Assembly (NCBI GenBank): GCA_948585895.1
Contig: CAPBNZ010000018.1
Coordinates: 9,796-26,800 of the forward strand
Length of the DNA: 17,005 nt
Reading direction: 5' to 3'
DNA from: an uncultured Clostridia bacterium
GTDB taxonomy: Bacteria; Bacillota; Clostridia; TANB77; CAG-508
Positions 8,083 to 16,503 of the stretch are shown piece after piece. Every line of letters starts with the position of its first letter. Positions within the stretch are counted from its first letter, which is position 1. The translations under genes and the position numbers were made by a program. The notes under the pieces were generated by a model, which was not told the DNA's origin, made no database searches, and worked only from the letters and a program-made list of their open reading frames with translations.

Positions 8083-10062
8083 ATGAATTTAGAGGGAAAG
8101 CTATTAGGAAATCGATATGAAATGGTCGAGAAAATAGGAAATGGTGGAATGTCTACCGTTTATAAAGCAACCGACAAAGTATTAAAAAGATATGTAGCAG
8201 TTAAAATATTAAGAGATGAATTTACAACAGATGAAGAATTCATAAAGCGATTTGAAGTAGAAGCACAATCAGCAGCAAGATTAACTCACCCGAATATTGT
8301 TTCAATTTATGATGTAGGGGTAGAAGGAAACTTACATTATATCGTTATGGAACTAATTCAAGGAAAAACATTAAAAGAAATTATTATTGAAGAAAGAGGA
8401 CCGTTACCTTGGAAATGGTCTGTTAATGTAGCGATTCAAATTGCGTCAGCATTAGAAGCTGCTCATAGAAATAACATTATACATAGAGATATCAAACCAC
8501 ATAACATTATTATTACAGAAGATGGAATTGCCAAGGTAACAGATTTTGGAATTGCAAAAGCAGTTTCTAATTCAACAATTACAGCCTTTGGAACAACAAT
8601 TGGATCAGTTCATTACTTTTCACCAGAACATGCTAGAGGAGGATTTACAGATGCTAAATCAGATTTATATTCTTTAGGGGTAGTTATGTATGAAATGGTA
8701 ACAGGAAGAGTACCATTTGATGCGGATACACCAGTATCAGTAGCTTTGAAACATATGCAAGAAGAACCACAAGAACCAATTGAAATCAATCCAAATGTAC
8801 CAGTAGCGATTAATAAAATGATAAGAAAAGCCTTGCAAAAAGATGTAACACTAAGGTATCAATCAGCCACAGAAATGTTGGTAGATTTAAGAAAAGCATT
8901 AAAAAATCCAGAAGGAGATTTTGTAGAAGAATTAGAATATGATAATACAGCAAGAACGCAAAAAATTAACACAGACATGTATGGACAAATAGAAGAAGGA
9001 CCAAGTAGTAGGAGTCAAAAAACAAAGGAAGAAGGAAAATTTAAACAATTTATTAAAAATCACAAAGCACTAAGTATTATAATAGGATTAATTTTATTAT
9101 TTTCTTTAAGTTTAGGCGGAACATTAGCTGTATTAAATATTACCAATCCAGCTGAGGTGGAAATGCCGAATGTAGTGGGGCTTTCCAAAGAAGAAGCACA
9201 AAAAGAAGTGGAAGCTGCTAAATTAGAATTTGAGGTAGAAAAAGAGGAATATAACAAAGAAGTACCAGAAGGATATGTTATATCACAAAATCCAACTTAC
9301 ATGGAACGATTTAATAAAGTAAAAGAAGGCAGTACCGTAAGTGTGGTAATTAGTAAAGGGCAGGAAAAAGCAATAGTACCAAATGTAAAAGGAAAAGAAA
9401 AAGAAGAAGCAATAAAGCTAATCGAAGAAGCAAAATTAAAAGCCGAAATAATAGAAGAAACCAGTAAAACTGTTAAAGAAGGATATGTTATTAGTCAAGA
9501 AATAAATCCAAATACAGAAGCTTTTGCAGGAGATATTATAAAAATTCATGTAAGTAAGGGAACAGGAATTAAACAAGTTAGTGTGGTTAGTGTAATAGGA
9601 CAGTCAGAAGCAAATGCTAAAAAAACATTAGAAGGAATAGGATTAAAAGTAAATGTAGCTTATGAGGAAGATTCCTCAAAAGATAATGGCGTGGTACTAA
9701 AACAAAGTGTAGATGTTGGAAAAGTAGTAGACGAGGGAACCAGTATTACTATTACAGTAAACAAATTGGCAGAAAAGAAAAATGCAACAGTATATGTAAA
9801 TGTAAAATCAATAACAGGAGGCTATTCAGAAACACAAAACAATACAGTAAGCACAGAAAAGAAAAAAGTTAAATTAAAAGTAGAAGTAAATGGAGAAACA
9901 ATTTTTAATCAAGAAGTAGATAAAAATGAGGTAAGAGTTAATACAGGAGAAGGAAAAGTAATAGCAACAGGAAAAGTAACAGTAAAGGTATTTATAGATG
10001 ATGTAAAAGAAAGAGAAAAAGATATAGATGTTAGAGAAACAAATTCTTATACATTTGATTAG
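8083..10062 (+). CDS. prkC: PASTA-domain Ser/Thr protein kinase (PrkC/Stk)
   Basis: Membrane kinase that senses peptidoglycan fragments or lipid II through extracellular PASTA repeats and phosphorylates division, cell-wall and translation proteins. The kinase domain spans about residues 10-270: glycine loop IGNGGMSTVY (18-27), Lys41 (VAVK), HRDIKPHN with catalytic Asp136, DFG (154-156) and SPEHARG (180-186). A charged juxtamembrane stretch leads to one membrane helix at about 329-352. Three PASTA repeats follow, starting near 359 (VEMPNVVGLS), 431 (VPNVKGKE) and 500 (VVSVIGQS). A Lys- and Thr-rich beta-like tail of about 90 residues completes the 659 residues and matches no domain I recognise. 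Ribosome binding site AGGAGA. Confidence 0.95.
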   Translation: MNLEGKLLGNRYEMVEKIGNGGMSTVYKATDKVLKRYVAVKILRDEFTTDEEFIKRFEVEAQSAARLTHPNIVSIYDVGVEGNLHYIVMELIQGKTLKEIIIEERGPLPWKWSVNVAIQIASALEAAHRNNIIHRDIKPHNIIITEDGIAKVTDFGIAKAVSNSTITAFGTTIGSVHYFSPEHARGGFTDAKSDLYSLGVVMYEMVTGRVPFDADTPVSVALKHMQEEPQEPIEINPNVPVAINKMIRKALQKDVTLRYQSATEMLVDLRKALKNPEGDFVEELEYDNTARTQKINTDMYGQIEEGPSSRSQKTKEEGKFKQFIKNHKALSIIIGLILLFSLSLGGTLAVLNITNPAEVEMPNVVGLSKEEAQKEVEAAKLEFEVEKEEYNKEVPEGYVISQNPTYMERFNKVKEGSTVSVVISKGQEKAIVPNVKGKEKEEAIKLIEEAKLKAEIIEETSKTVKEGYVISQEINPNTEAFAGDIIKIHVSKGTGIKQVSVVSVIGQSEANAKKTLEGIGLKVNVAYEEDSSKDNGVVLKQSVDVGKVVDEGTSITITVNKLAEKKNATVYVNVKSITGGYSETQNNTVSTEKKKVKLKVEVNGETIFNQEVDKNEVRVNTGEGKVIATGKVTVKVFIDDVKEREKDIDVRETNSYTFD

Positions 10063-10122
10063 ACAAATAGGTAATTAAAAAATAGATAAGTCATAAGTCT
10101 CTAAATTGTTACGAAAATATAT

Positions 10123-10161
10123 AAAAAATTCAATTAGATAATTGCTAATTGGATTTTTTTT
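10123..10161 (+). terminator. Intrinsic terminator of prpC-prkC
   Basis: Left arm 10123-10137 pairs with the segment from 10145 (one U-G wobble), loop 7 bases, then eight T. The right arm overlaps the -35 element of the rsgA promoter. Confidence 0.8.
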
Positions 10162-10170
10162 CTATATAAT
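10142..10170 (+). promoter_or_regulatory. Promoter of rsgA-rpe
   Basis: TTGCTA (10142-10147), 17 bases, TATAAT (10165-10170). It overlaps the preceding terminator, which separates the two transcription units although the gene order is conserved. Confidence 0.6.
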
Positions 10171-10201
10171 AGAAAGGTATAAATAAATGGAAGGAGAAAA
10201 A

Positions 10202-11131
10202 ATGCAAGGAATTATCATTGAAAATGTTGCAAACTTATATAAAGTATCTTTGTCACCATTTAAACCCGGAACTAGTGGAGACGGAACTAGTGGAGATACA
10301 ATAGCAATTTACGAAGCGACAGCAAGGGGGAGATTCAAGAGGGAAGAAATATCACCTGTTGTAGGAGACTTGGTTGAAATTGAGGTGACAGATGAAGAAA
10401 ACAAAAAAGCAGTAATTGATAAAATTTTAGATAGAAAAGTTTATGTAAAAAGACCAAAACTTGCTAATATTACACAAATTGTATTTGTTGTATCTAGCAA
10501 AGACCCAAAACCAGATTTGTTAATGTTAGATAAGCAATTAGCTTTTGCCCAGTTTTTAGGGATTAAGTCTTTAATTGTATTGAATAAAACAGATTTAGAT
10601 GATAAAATAGAATTCGAAGAAATTAGAAAGATATATCAAAACATAGGATATAAAGTAGTAGAAACAGCAGCAAAGAATGAAATAGGAATCAATAGCTTAA
10701 AAAAAGAGTTAAGAGATAATGTGAATGCTTTTTCTGGTAATTCAGGTGTTGGAAAGTCCACTTTAATTAATGCAATTTTCAGGCAAGATGTAACATTAGA
10801 GGGGGAAATTAGTCAAAGAAATAAAAGAGGAAAAAACACAACTACGTCCATTCAACTTTATCAAATAGATAAAACTACTTATATAGCAGATACACCAGGT
10901 TTTTCTACCTTTTCTATTGAAGAAATTGAAAGCAAAGAGTTAGCCAATTATTTTGTGGAATTTAGGGACAAGATGTTAAATTGTGAGTTTGTAGGATGTA
11001 CACACATAAAAGAAGAGAAATGTGGCATTAAAGAAGCAATTCAAAGAGGAGAAATTAGTCAAGCCAGGTATGATAGATTTTGTAAAATATATCAACAATT
11101 AAAAGAAAGGGAGGAAAAAAAGAAATGGTAG
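10202..11131 (+). CDS. rsgA: Ribosome small-subunit-dependent GTPase A
   Basis: Circularly permuted GTPase that helps the last steps of 30S subunit maturation. With the start at ATG 10202 it has 309 residues; an in-frame ATG at 10187 lies within the ribosome binding site GGAAGGAG, which fits only the later start. The N-terminal OB fold carries ARGRF and VGDLVEIE. The permuted G motifs follow: NKTD (128-131, G4), GNSGVGKST (179-187, G1), a switch region with RNKRGKNTTT, and DTPGF (230-234, G3). The zinc motif is Cys261, Cys266, His268, Cys274. The OB-fold loop holds a tandem GTSGDGTSGD from an exact 14-of-15-base DNA duplication, not usual for the family. The 3' end overlaps rpe by seven bases. 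Confidence 0.95.
   Translation: MQGIIIENVANLYKVSLSPFKPGTSGDGTSGDTIAIYEATARGRFKREEISPVVGDLVEIEVTDEENKKAVIDKILDRKVYVKRPKLANITQIVFVVSSKDPKPDLLMLDKQLAFAQFLGIKSLIVLNKTDLDDKIEFEEIRKIYQNIGYKVVETAAKNEIGINSLKKELRDNVNAFSGNSGVGKSTLINAIFRQDVTLEGEISQRNKRGKNTTTSIQLYQIDKTTYIADTPGFSTFSIEEIESKELANYFVEFRDKMLNCEFVGCTHIKEEKCGIKEAIQRGEISQARYDRFCKIYQQLKEREEKKKW
10268..10297 (+). repeat. Tandem 15-base duplication inside rsgA
   Basis: Two adjacent copies (10268-10282, 10283-10297) of GGAACTAGTGGAGAC differ only in the last base and encode GTSGD twice in the OB-fold loop. The repeat keeps the frame. Confidence 0.9.
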
Positions 11132-11784
11132 AAGTGTCAACATCTATATTATCTATAAAGGAAGGAGAGGAGTCAGAAGCTTTCTTAAAATTAGAAGCTG
11201 CTAAAACAGATTATTTTCATATTGATGTTATGGATGGAAAATTTGTAGAGAAAAATACCTATCAAAAAATGTTAGAAAATGCATCTTATATTAAAAGAGT
11301 ATCTAATTTACCATTAGATGTTCATTTGATGGTAAAAGATGTAAAAGCAGCAGTTAATGATTTTTTGGCAGTAGAACCTAATATCATTACATTTCACTTA
11401 GAAGCGTGTAAAAATAAAGAAGAAGTATATGAGATGATAAATTATATAAAAGAAAACAATAGTAGAGTAGGAATATCAGTAAAACCAAATACTGAAATAG
11501 AAGAAATATATGAATTTTTGCCTTACATTCATATGTGCTTGGTTATGACAGTAGAACCAGGAAAAGGTGGACAAACGTTGCTAACCGATATGTTAGATAA
11601 AATAGCAACTTTGAAGAAATATATAGAGGAGCAAAAGTTAGAGACAGAAATAGAAGCAGACGGAGGAATTAATTTAAAAACTGCTCCAGAAGTAAAAAAA
11701 GTAGGAACTGACATTTTAGTTGCAGGAACTGCAATTGTTATGGCAAATGATTTTAAAGTGATTATTGATGAATTAAAAAGCTAA
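11125..11784 (+). CDS. rpe: Ribulose-phosphate 3-epimerase
   Basis: Interconverts ribulose 5-phosphate and xylulose 5-phosphate in the pentose phosphate pathway; its product feeds the transketolase branch. The 219 residues form a TIM barrel: STSILS near the N-terminus, FHIDVMDGKFV with the metal-binding His and catalytic Asp, DVHLMV (the second His), and EADGGI with the second catalytic Asp, then VAGTAIV for phosphate binding. Some usually conserved positions differ: FVPN is FVEK, and the active-site loop VNPGFGGQ reads VEPGKGGQ. It may be a divergent branch of the family. ATG 11125 overlaps the rsgA stop, with GGGAGG just upstream inside rsgA, so translation is probably coupled. Confidence 0.88.
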   Translation: MVEVSTSILSIKEGEESEAFLKLEAAKTDYFHIDVMDGKFVEKNTYQKMLENASYIKRVSNLPLDVHLMVKDVKAAVNDFLAVEPNIITFHLEACKNKEEVYEMINYIKENNSRVGISVKPNTEIEEIYEFLPYIHMCLVMTVEPGKGGQTLLTDMLDKIATLKKYIEEQKLETEIEADGGINLKTAPEVKKVGTDILVAGTAIVMANDFKVIIDELKS

Positions 11785-11796
11785 AGCTTAAATATT

Positions 11797-11819
11797 CTTT
11801 TGTTGCCCACTAGATAAGT
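11797..11819 (+). repeat. Intergenic repeat core, copy A
   Basis: A 23-base segment ending in CACTAGATAAGT downstream of rpe. It matches 16336-16357 with one substitution and one indel. The last part, TAGATAAGTC-x-TAA, also occurs at 10083-10096 after prkC. Origin unknown. Confidence 0.5.
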
Positions 11820-11935
11820 CGTAATAGTAGGATAGAACAAAATATTTATTCATTTATTAAATGATAACAAAACATATATTGGAAAACTTAAAATGATTAT
11901 AGACAAAGTTAAAATATTCAAAACTAAATTATAAC

Positions 11936-11948
11936 TGGTAATTTGCCA
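11936..11948. promoter_or_regulatory. Near-palindrome upstream of the iscR-type gene
   Basis: TGGTAA-T-TTGCCA is a 13-base inverted repeat with one mismatch, about 40 bases before the GTG. It could be an operator for autoregulation, but it does not resemble the inverted repeat at nifS, and no convincing promoter was found next to it. Confidence 0.25.
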
Positions 11949-11989
11949 AAATTATTAATTATAAAATGACATGACAAGGAGGAAAGAGT

Positions 11990-12388
11990 GTGAAAATATC
12001 AACAAAAGGCAGATATGCTTTAAGAGTAATGATTGATATAGGAATAAATAGTAATAGTGAATATGTTTCAGTTAAAGATATTGCAGTTAGACAAGACATA
12101 TCAAAAAAATATTTAGAGCAAATAATGACAATGTTATCAAAGGCAAAACTTATAGAAACAACAAGAGGAAACATTGGAGGATATAAATTAACAAAACAAC
12201 CTAGAGAATATAAAATTGGAGATATTTTAAGAGCAACAGAAGGAGATTTAACACCATTAGACTGTTTAATAGATGATAATTATTGTAATAGAAAAGAAAA
12301 TTGTAAGACTCATTCCTTTTGGGCTGGACTAGATAATGTGATAAATGAATATATAGATAGTAAAACATTAGAGGATTTAATTAAGTAG
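11990..12388 (+). CDS. iscR: Rrf2-family regulator, IscR type with Fe-S ligands
   Basis: Winged-helix repressor expected to sense Fe-S cluster status and control the nifS-nifU-mnmA genes that follow. The 132 residues begin with the family signature MKISTKGRYALRVM, then the recognition region with ISKKYLEQIM (37-46) and GGYKL. Cys92, Cys99 and Cys105 with His108 (CKTH) match the Cys-Cys-Cys-His ligand set of E. coli IscR, with one extra residue between the first two Cys. Start is GTG 11990, seven bases after AAGGAGG; the overlapping GTG at 11988 is followed at once by TGA. The stop lies in the left arm of its terminator. Confidence 0.9.
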   Translation: MKISTKGRYALRVMIDIGINSNSEYVSVKDIAVRQDISKKYLEQIMTMLSKAKLIETTRGNIGGYKLTKQPREYKIGDILRATEGDLTPLDCLIDDNYCNRKENCKTHSFWAGLDNVINEYIDSKTLEDLIK

Positions 12389-12412
12389 TATGTGAAGCTA
12401 CTTAATTTTTTT
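12379..12412 (+). terminator. Terminator between iscR and nifS
   Basis: Ten-bp stem (12379-12388 with 12398-12407), 9-base loop, then seven T including the arm end. The left arm contains the iscR TAG, so iscR messages keep their stop codon. Confidence 0.8.
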
Positions 12413-12425
12413 GCATATTTCTTTA

Positions 12426-12471
12426 TTCCTATTGACATACTAGGAAAAAGATAATATAATACTTCCTAGTA
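12426..12471 (+). promoter_or_regulatory. Consensus promoter of nifS-nifU-mnmA with inverted-repeat operators
   Basis: TTGACA (12432-12437) and TATAAT (12455-12460) are both perfect with a 17-base spacer. TTCCTA (12426-12431) and TAGGAA (12441-12446) flank the -35, and TACTAGGAA (12438-12446) pairs with TTCCTAGTA (12463-12471) across the -10. These are good candidate binding sites for the adjacent IscR-type repressor. Confidence 0.8.
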
Positions 12472-12490
12472 AAATGATAGGAGGTAAACA

Positions 12491-13672
12491 ATGAAACATA
12501 TATATTTTGATAATTCGGCAACTACAAGATTAGATGATGAAGTTTTAAAAGAAATGATGCCATACTTAACAGAAGAATATGGCAATGCTTCATCTATATA
12601 TAAATTAGGAAGAAATACTAGAAAGGCAGTAGAAACTGCAAGAGAAAAAATTGCAAAAGCTATTAACTCAGAGCCAGATGAGATTTATTTTACATCAGGA
12701 GGAACAGAGAGTAATAATACTGCAATAAGAGGAATTGCATATAATAACAAGAAAAAAGGAAATCACATTATTACATCTAAAATTGAACATCCAGCAATAT
12801 TAGAAACTTGCAAACAATTAGAAAAAGAAGGTTTTGAAATAACATATCTTAATGTTGATAAAAATGGAATTATTGATTTAGAACAATTAAAAAATTCTAT
12901 TAAAGAAACTACTATACTTATTTCAATCATGTTTGCAAATAATGAAATAGGTACGATTCAACCTATTAAAGAAATAGGTACAATAGCAAGAGAAAATAAT
13001 ATATATTTTCACACTGATAGTGTACAAGCAGTAGGCAGTCTAAAAATAGATGTGAAAGAAATGAATATAGATAGTTTATCTATGTCAGCTCATAAATTCT
13101 ATGGACCAAAAGGAATTGGAGTATTGTATGTAAAAAAAGGTATTATATTTCAAAAATTTATGAATGGGGGACATCAAGAAAGAAATAAAAGAGCAGGAAC
13201 AGAAAATGTACCTGCAATCGTCGGAATGGGGAAAGCTATTGAAATAGCATATAGAGATTTAGAAGAACATACTAAACAAATAAAAGAATTAAGAGATTAC
13301 TATATAAATCAAGTAAAAGATAAGATACCATATATCAAAATAAATGGAGATATGGAAAAAAGACTTCCTGGAAATAGCAATATATCATTTAGATTTATTG
13401 AAGGAGAAGGACTATTATTAAATTTAGACTTAAAAGGAATATGTGCATCAAGTGGTAGTGCTTGTACATCAGGTTCACTTAATCCATCTCATGTATTACT
13501 AGCAATAGGACTACCACATGAGATAGCTCATAGTTCTTTAAGAATTTCCATAGGAAAATATAATACAAAAGAAGAAATTGATTATCTTATAAATAATTTA
13601 GTAGAAATAGTGGGCAGATTAAGAGAAATGTCGCCATTATATGAGAAATTTATTGAGGAGGAAAATAAATAA
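12491..13672 (+). CDS. nifS: Cysteine desulfurase (NifS/IscS family)
   Basis: PLP enzyme that takes sulfur from cysteine as an enzyme-bound persulfide and passes it to the Fe-S scaffold and to MnmA. The 393 residues include FDNSATT at the N-terminus, TSGGTESNN (68-76) and His100 at the cofactor, HTDSVQA (174-180), the PLP lysine Lys202 in SAHKFYG, RAGTENV, and the catalytic Cys325 in SSGSACTSGS. AGGAGG (12479-12484) precedes the ATG. The stop TAA shares its last base with the ATG of nifU. The gene is transcribed from the operator-flanked promoter just upstream. Confidence 0.96.
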   Translation: MKHIYFDNSATTRLDDEVLKEMMPYLTEEYGNASSIYKLGRNTRKAVETAREKIAKAINSEPDEIYFTSGGTESNNTAIRGIAYNNKKKGNHIITSKIEHPAILETCKQLEKEGFEITYLNVDKNGIIDLEQLKNSIKETTILISIMFANNEIGTIQPIKEIGTIARENNIYFHTDSVQAVGSLKIDVKEMNIDSLSMSAHKFYGPKGIGVLYVKKGIIFQKFMNGGHQERNKRAGTENVPAIVGMGKAIEIAYRDLEEHTKQIKELRDYYINQVKDKIPYIKINGDMEKRLPGNSNISFRFIEGEGLLLNLDLKGICASSGSACTSGSLNPSHVLLAIGLPHEIAHSSLRISIGKYNTKEEIDYLINNLVEIVGRLREMSPLYEKFIEEENK

Positions 13673-14112
13673 TGGAATATTCAGAAAAAGTAGTAGAACA
13701 CTATACAAACCCTAAAAATGTAGGAAAAATAGAAGATGCTTCTGGAATAGGAGAAGTTGGAAATCCTGTTTGTGGAGATATTATGAAAATGTTTATTAAA
13801 GTAGAGAATAATATCATAGTTGATGTAAAATTTAAAACATTTGGATGTGGTGCAGCAATAGCAACAAGTAGTATTTCAACAGAAATGATAAAAGGAAAAA
13901 CATTAGAAGAAGCATTGCAATTAAAGAATACAGATGTAGTAAATTCATTAGGTGGACTTCCACCTATCAAGTTACATTGTTCTGTTTTAGCAGAAGAGGC
14001 AATACATGAAGCTATTGCAGACTATTATAGAAAAGAAGGAAAATTAACAGAAGAAGAAATAAAGAAAAAATGCAATTTAAAAGAACATCATTGCGAAAGT
14101 TGTGGTATATAA
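13672..14112 (+). CDS. nifU: Fe-S cluster scaffold protein (NifU N-terminal/IscU type)
   Basis: Builds Fe-S clusters from sulfur given by the desulfurase and transfers them to apoproteins. The 146 residues show the three scaffold cysteines: Cys34 (GNPVCGD, with Asp36), Cys59 (FGCGAAIATSS) and Cys103 (LHCSVLAEEAI), with the LPPIK chaperone-recognition motif (96-100). IscU proteins are usually about 125-130 residues; here a short tail adds Cys134, Cys141 and Cys144 (HHCESCG), which is not part of the basic scaffold and could bind metal. It overlaps nifS by one base with GAGGAGG inside nifS, and its stop is followed directly by the mnmA ATG. Confidence 0.95.
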   Translation: MEYSEKVVEHYTNPKNVGKIEDASGIGEVGNPVCGDIMKMFIKVENNIIVDVKFKTFGCGAAIATSSISTEMIKGKTLEEALQLKNTDVVNSLGGLPPIKLHCSVLAEEAIHEAIADYYRKEGKLTEEEIKKKCNLKEHHCESCGI

Positions 14113-15170
<1,058 letters not shown>

Positions 15171-15171
<1 letters not shown>

Positions 15172-15202
15172 TATTGTATATTTTGGAAATAATATACAAT
15201 AT
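15171..15202 (+). promoter_or_regulatory. Hairpin at the start codon of the cyclase-like gene
   Basis: ATATTGTATATT (15171-15182) pairs perfectly with AATATACAATAT (15191-15202) around an 8-base loop holding GGAA. The stem includes the first two bases of the ATG at 15201 and touches the mnmA stop. It could hide the start or be a protein-binding palindrome. Confidence 0.5.
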
Positions 15203-16154
15203 GAATAAATTGCTATTAATAAAAAATGCTGAGTTATTTCAGGGAAGAAATTATTTGAACAAAAAGAAGAATTACTTTGAAGGTTGGTACTTTAAAAATA
15301 CAAGTATTCAAAAAGGGGTTTCTTTTATTCCAGGAATTAATATTGATGATACAGGAACGAAAGCTTTTATACAGATAATTACGAATAATATGTCTTATTT
15401 TGTAAATTATAAGATGAATAATTTTAAATTTAATGATAACCCCTTTTGTATTAAAATTGGTAATAATAGTTTTTCAAAAGAAGATATTAATATAAATATA
15501 GAAGATAAATCTCAAAATCTTAAAATATATGGTAATATAAAATTTTCTAATAGTAAGAATATTAATACTAATATTTTTGCACCAAATATAATGGGACCTT
15601 TCTCCTATATTCCATTTATGGAATGTAATCATGCTATTATTAGTATAGAAAATACAATTAATGGTTTTATAAATATAAATGATGAAACAATTCAATTTAA
15701 TAATAATAAAGGCTATATTGAAAAAGATTGGGGATGCTCATTTCCAAAATCTTATATTTGGTGTCAAGGCAATAATTTTCAAAAAAGCAATTCTAGTTTT
15801 ATGTTTTCAATAGCAGATATACCTTTTAAATTATATACCTTTAAAGGTATTATCTGTGATTTATTAATTGATAACAAAGAATTTAAGTTTACTACTTATA
15901 ATAAAGCTAAATTAGTAGAATGTAACATTAGAGAAGATTCATTCAATATAACATTTAAAAGACCCCCCTATCTTTTAAATATAAAATCAAAAGATAACAA
16001 AGGTCTAAAACTAGTTGCACCTGTTAAAGGAAAAATGACAAAGGATATTTTTGAAAGTATTTGTGCTTCCGTTCAAGTAACTTTAAAAAAAGAAAAAGAG
16101 ATTATTTTTAGTGACACAAGTAATATGTGTGGATTAGAAATAGTTCAAAAATAA
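15201..16154 (+). CDS. Tocopherol-cyclase-like family protein
   Basis: Resembles the bacterial branch of the tocopherol cyclase family, whose members in Firmicutes have no established substrate; tocopherol synthesis itself is not expected here. Recognised by YFEGWYFK (25-32), a GPFSYIPFMEC segment (132-142), GYIEKDWGCSFPKSYIW (171-187) and APVKGKM near the C-terminus. No signal peptide or membrane helix is evident. The frame is open from a TTG at 15174, but ATG 15201 gives the better N-terminus and 317 residues; neither has a strong ribosome binding site. Composition is more AT- and Asn-rich than in the preceding operon. It follows mnmA by 29 bases in the same direction and may be read through from that operon or started separately. 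Confidence 0.75.
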   Translation: MNKLLLIKNAELFQGRNYLNKKKNYFEGWYFKNTSIQKGVSFIPGINIDDTGTKAFIQIITNNMSYFVNYKMNNFKFNDNPFCIKIGNNSFSKEDININIEDKSQNLKIYGNIKFSNSKNINTNIFAPNIMGPFSYIPFMECNHAIISIENTINGFININDETIQFNNNKGYIEKDWGCSFPKSYIWCQGNNFQKSNSSFMFSIADIPFKLYTFKGIICDLLIDNKEFKFTTYNKAKLVECNIREDSFNITFKRPPYLLNIKSKDNKGLKLVAPVKGKMTKDIFESICASVQVTLKKEKEIIFSDTSNMCGLEIVQK

Positions 16155-16181
16155 ATTGAATTACAAGTATGTAAAATATAC

Positions 16182-16248
16182 CATGCAAGTAGATATACAC
16201 TACTTATGTCTATTATGACAGATGAATTAAGACATGCAAGTAAATATA
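16182..16248 (+). repeat. Two direct copies of a 16-base repeat
   Basis: CATGCAAGTAGATATA (16182-16197) and CATGCAAGTAAATATA (16233-16248) differ at one base and start 51 bases apart. Function unknown. Confidence 0.5.
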
Positions 16249-16335
16249 ATTTTTTAATTCAAACTTTTATGTTATAATTATCTAGACAACTTACAAGTTC
16301 TATATTTAACATATAAAATAGATAAATTTGTGTCC

Positions 16336-16357
16336 CTTTTGTTACCACTAGATAAGT
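16336..16357 (+). repeat. Intergenic repeat core, copy B
   Basis: Counterpart of 11797-11819, sharing CTTTTGTT and CACTAGATAAGT with one substitution and one missing C between them. It sits just before a terminator hairpin. Confidence 0.5.
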
Positions 16358-16359
16358 TC

Positions 16360-16383
16360 AAGCAGGTTTTAACCTGTTTTTTT
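16360..16383 (+). terminator. Intrinsic terminator upstream of the methyltransferase gene
   Basis: CAGGT (16363-16367), 4-base loop, ACCTG (16372-16376), followed by seven T; the stem extends by a G-U and A-U pairs. Confidence 0.7.
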
Positions 16384-16434
16384 GTATGTTTAAGAATCTT
16401 GCATTTTTTAACCATCAAAAATTAAGATATTTTG

Positions 16435-16463
16435 TTGTTAAAAAGGTGATTTTATGATATAAA
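16435..16463 (+). promoter_or_regulatory. Promoter of the methyltransferase gene
   Basis: TTGTTA (16435-16440), 17-base spacer ending in TGA, TATAAA (16458-16463), an extended -10. GGAGG (16492-16496) and GTG 16504 follow. Confidence 0.55.
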
Positions 16464-16503
16464 TTATACTAGACTTTTAATATGCAGAAATGGAGGAAAA
16501 ATA

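Larger units (their letters stand above)
16285..16383 (+). ncRNA. Possible small RNA of about 100 nt
   Basis: TGTTATAAT (16270-16278) is an extended -10 without a good -35. Transcription from about 16285 would end at the 16360-16383 terminator, giving an RNA of about 100 nt with no open frame of note. It resembles no RNA family I recognise. It could equally be the leader of nothing or a terminator serving upstream transcripts. Confidence 0.25.
16155..16503. other. Non-coding region between the cyclase-like gene and the methyltransferase gene
   Basis: No supported gene in these 349 bases. It holds two copies of CATGCAAGTA-A/G-ATATA (16182-16197 and 16233-16248), a possible promoter near 16270, the second copy of the CACTAGATAAGT repeat, a terminator at 16360-16383 and the promoter of the next gene. 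No clear terminator for the cyclase-like gene was seen right after its stop. Confidence 0.6.

Noticed and set aside
11797..11850. Rho-independent terminator after rpe
   Set aside because: No stem with a T-run was found; the region holds only the repeat core and AT-rich sequence.
11785..11989. Riboswitch or T-box leader before the iscR-type gene
   Set aside because: No conserved T-box core, no hairpin pair and no terminator/antiterminator was seen; only AT-rich sequence and one short near-palindrome.
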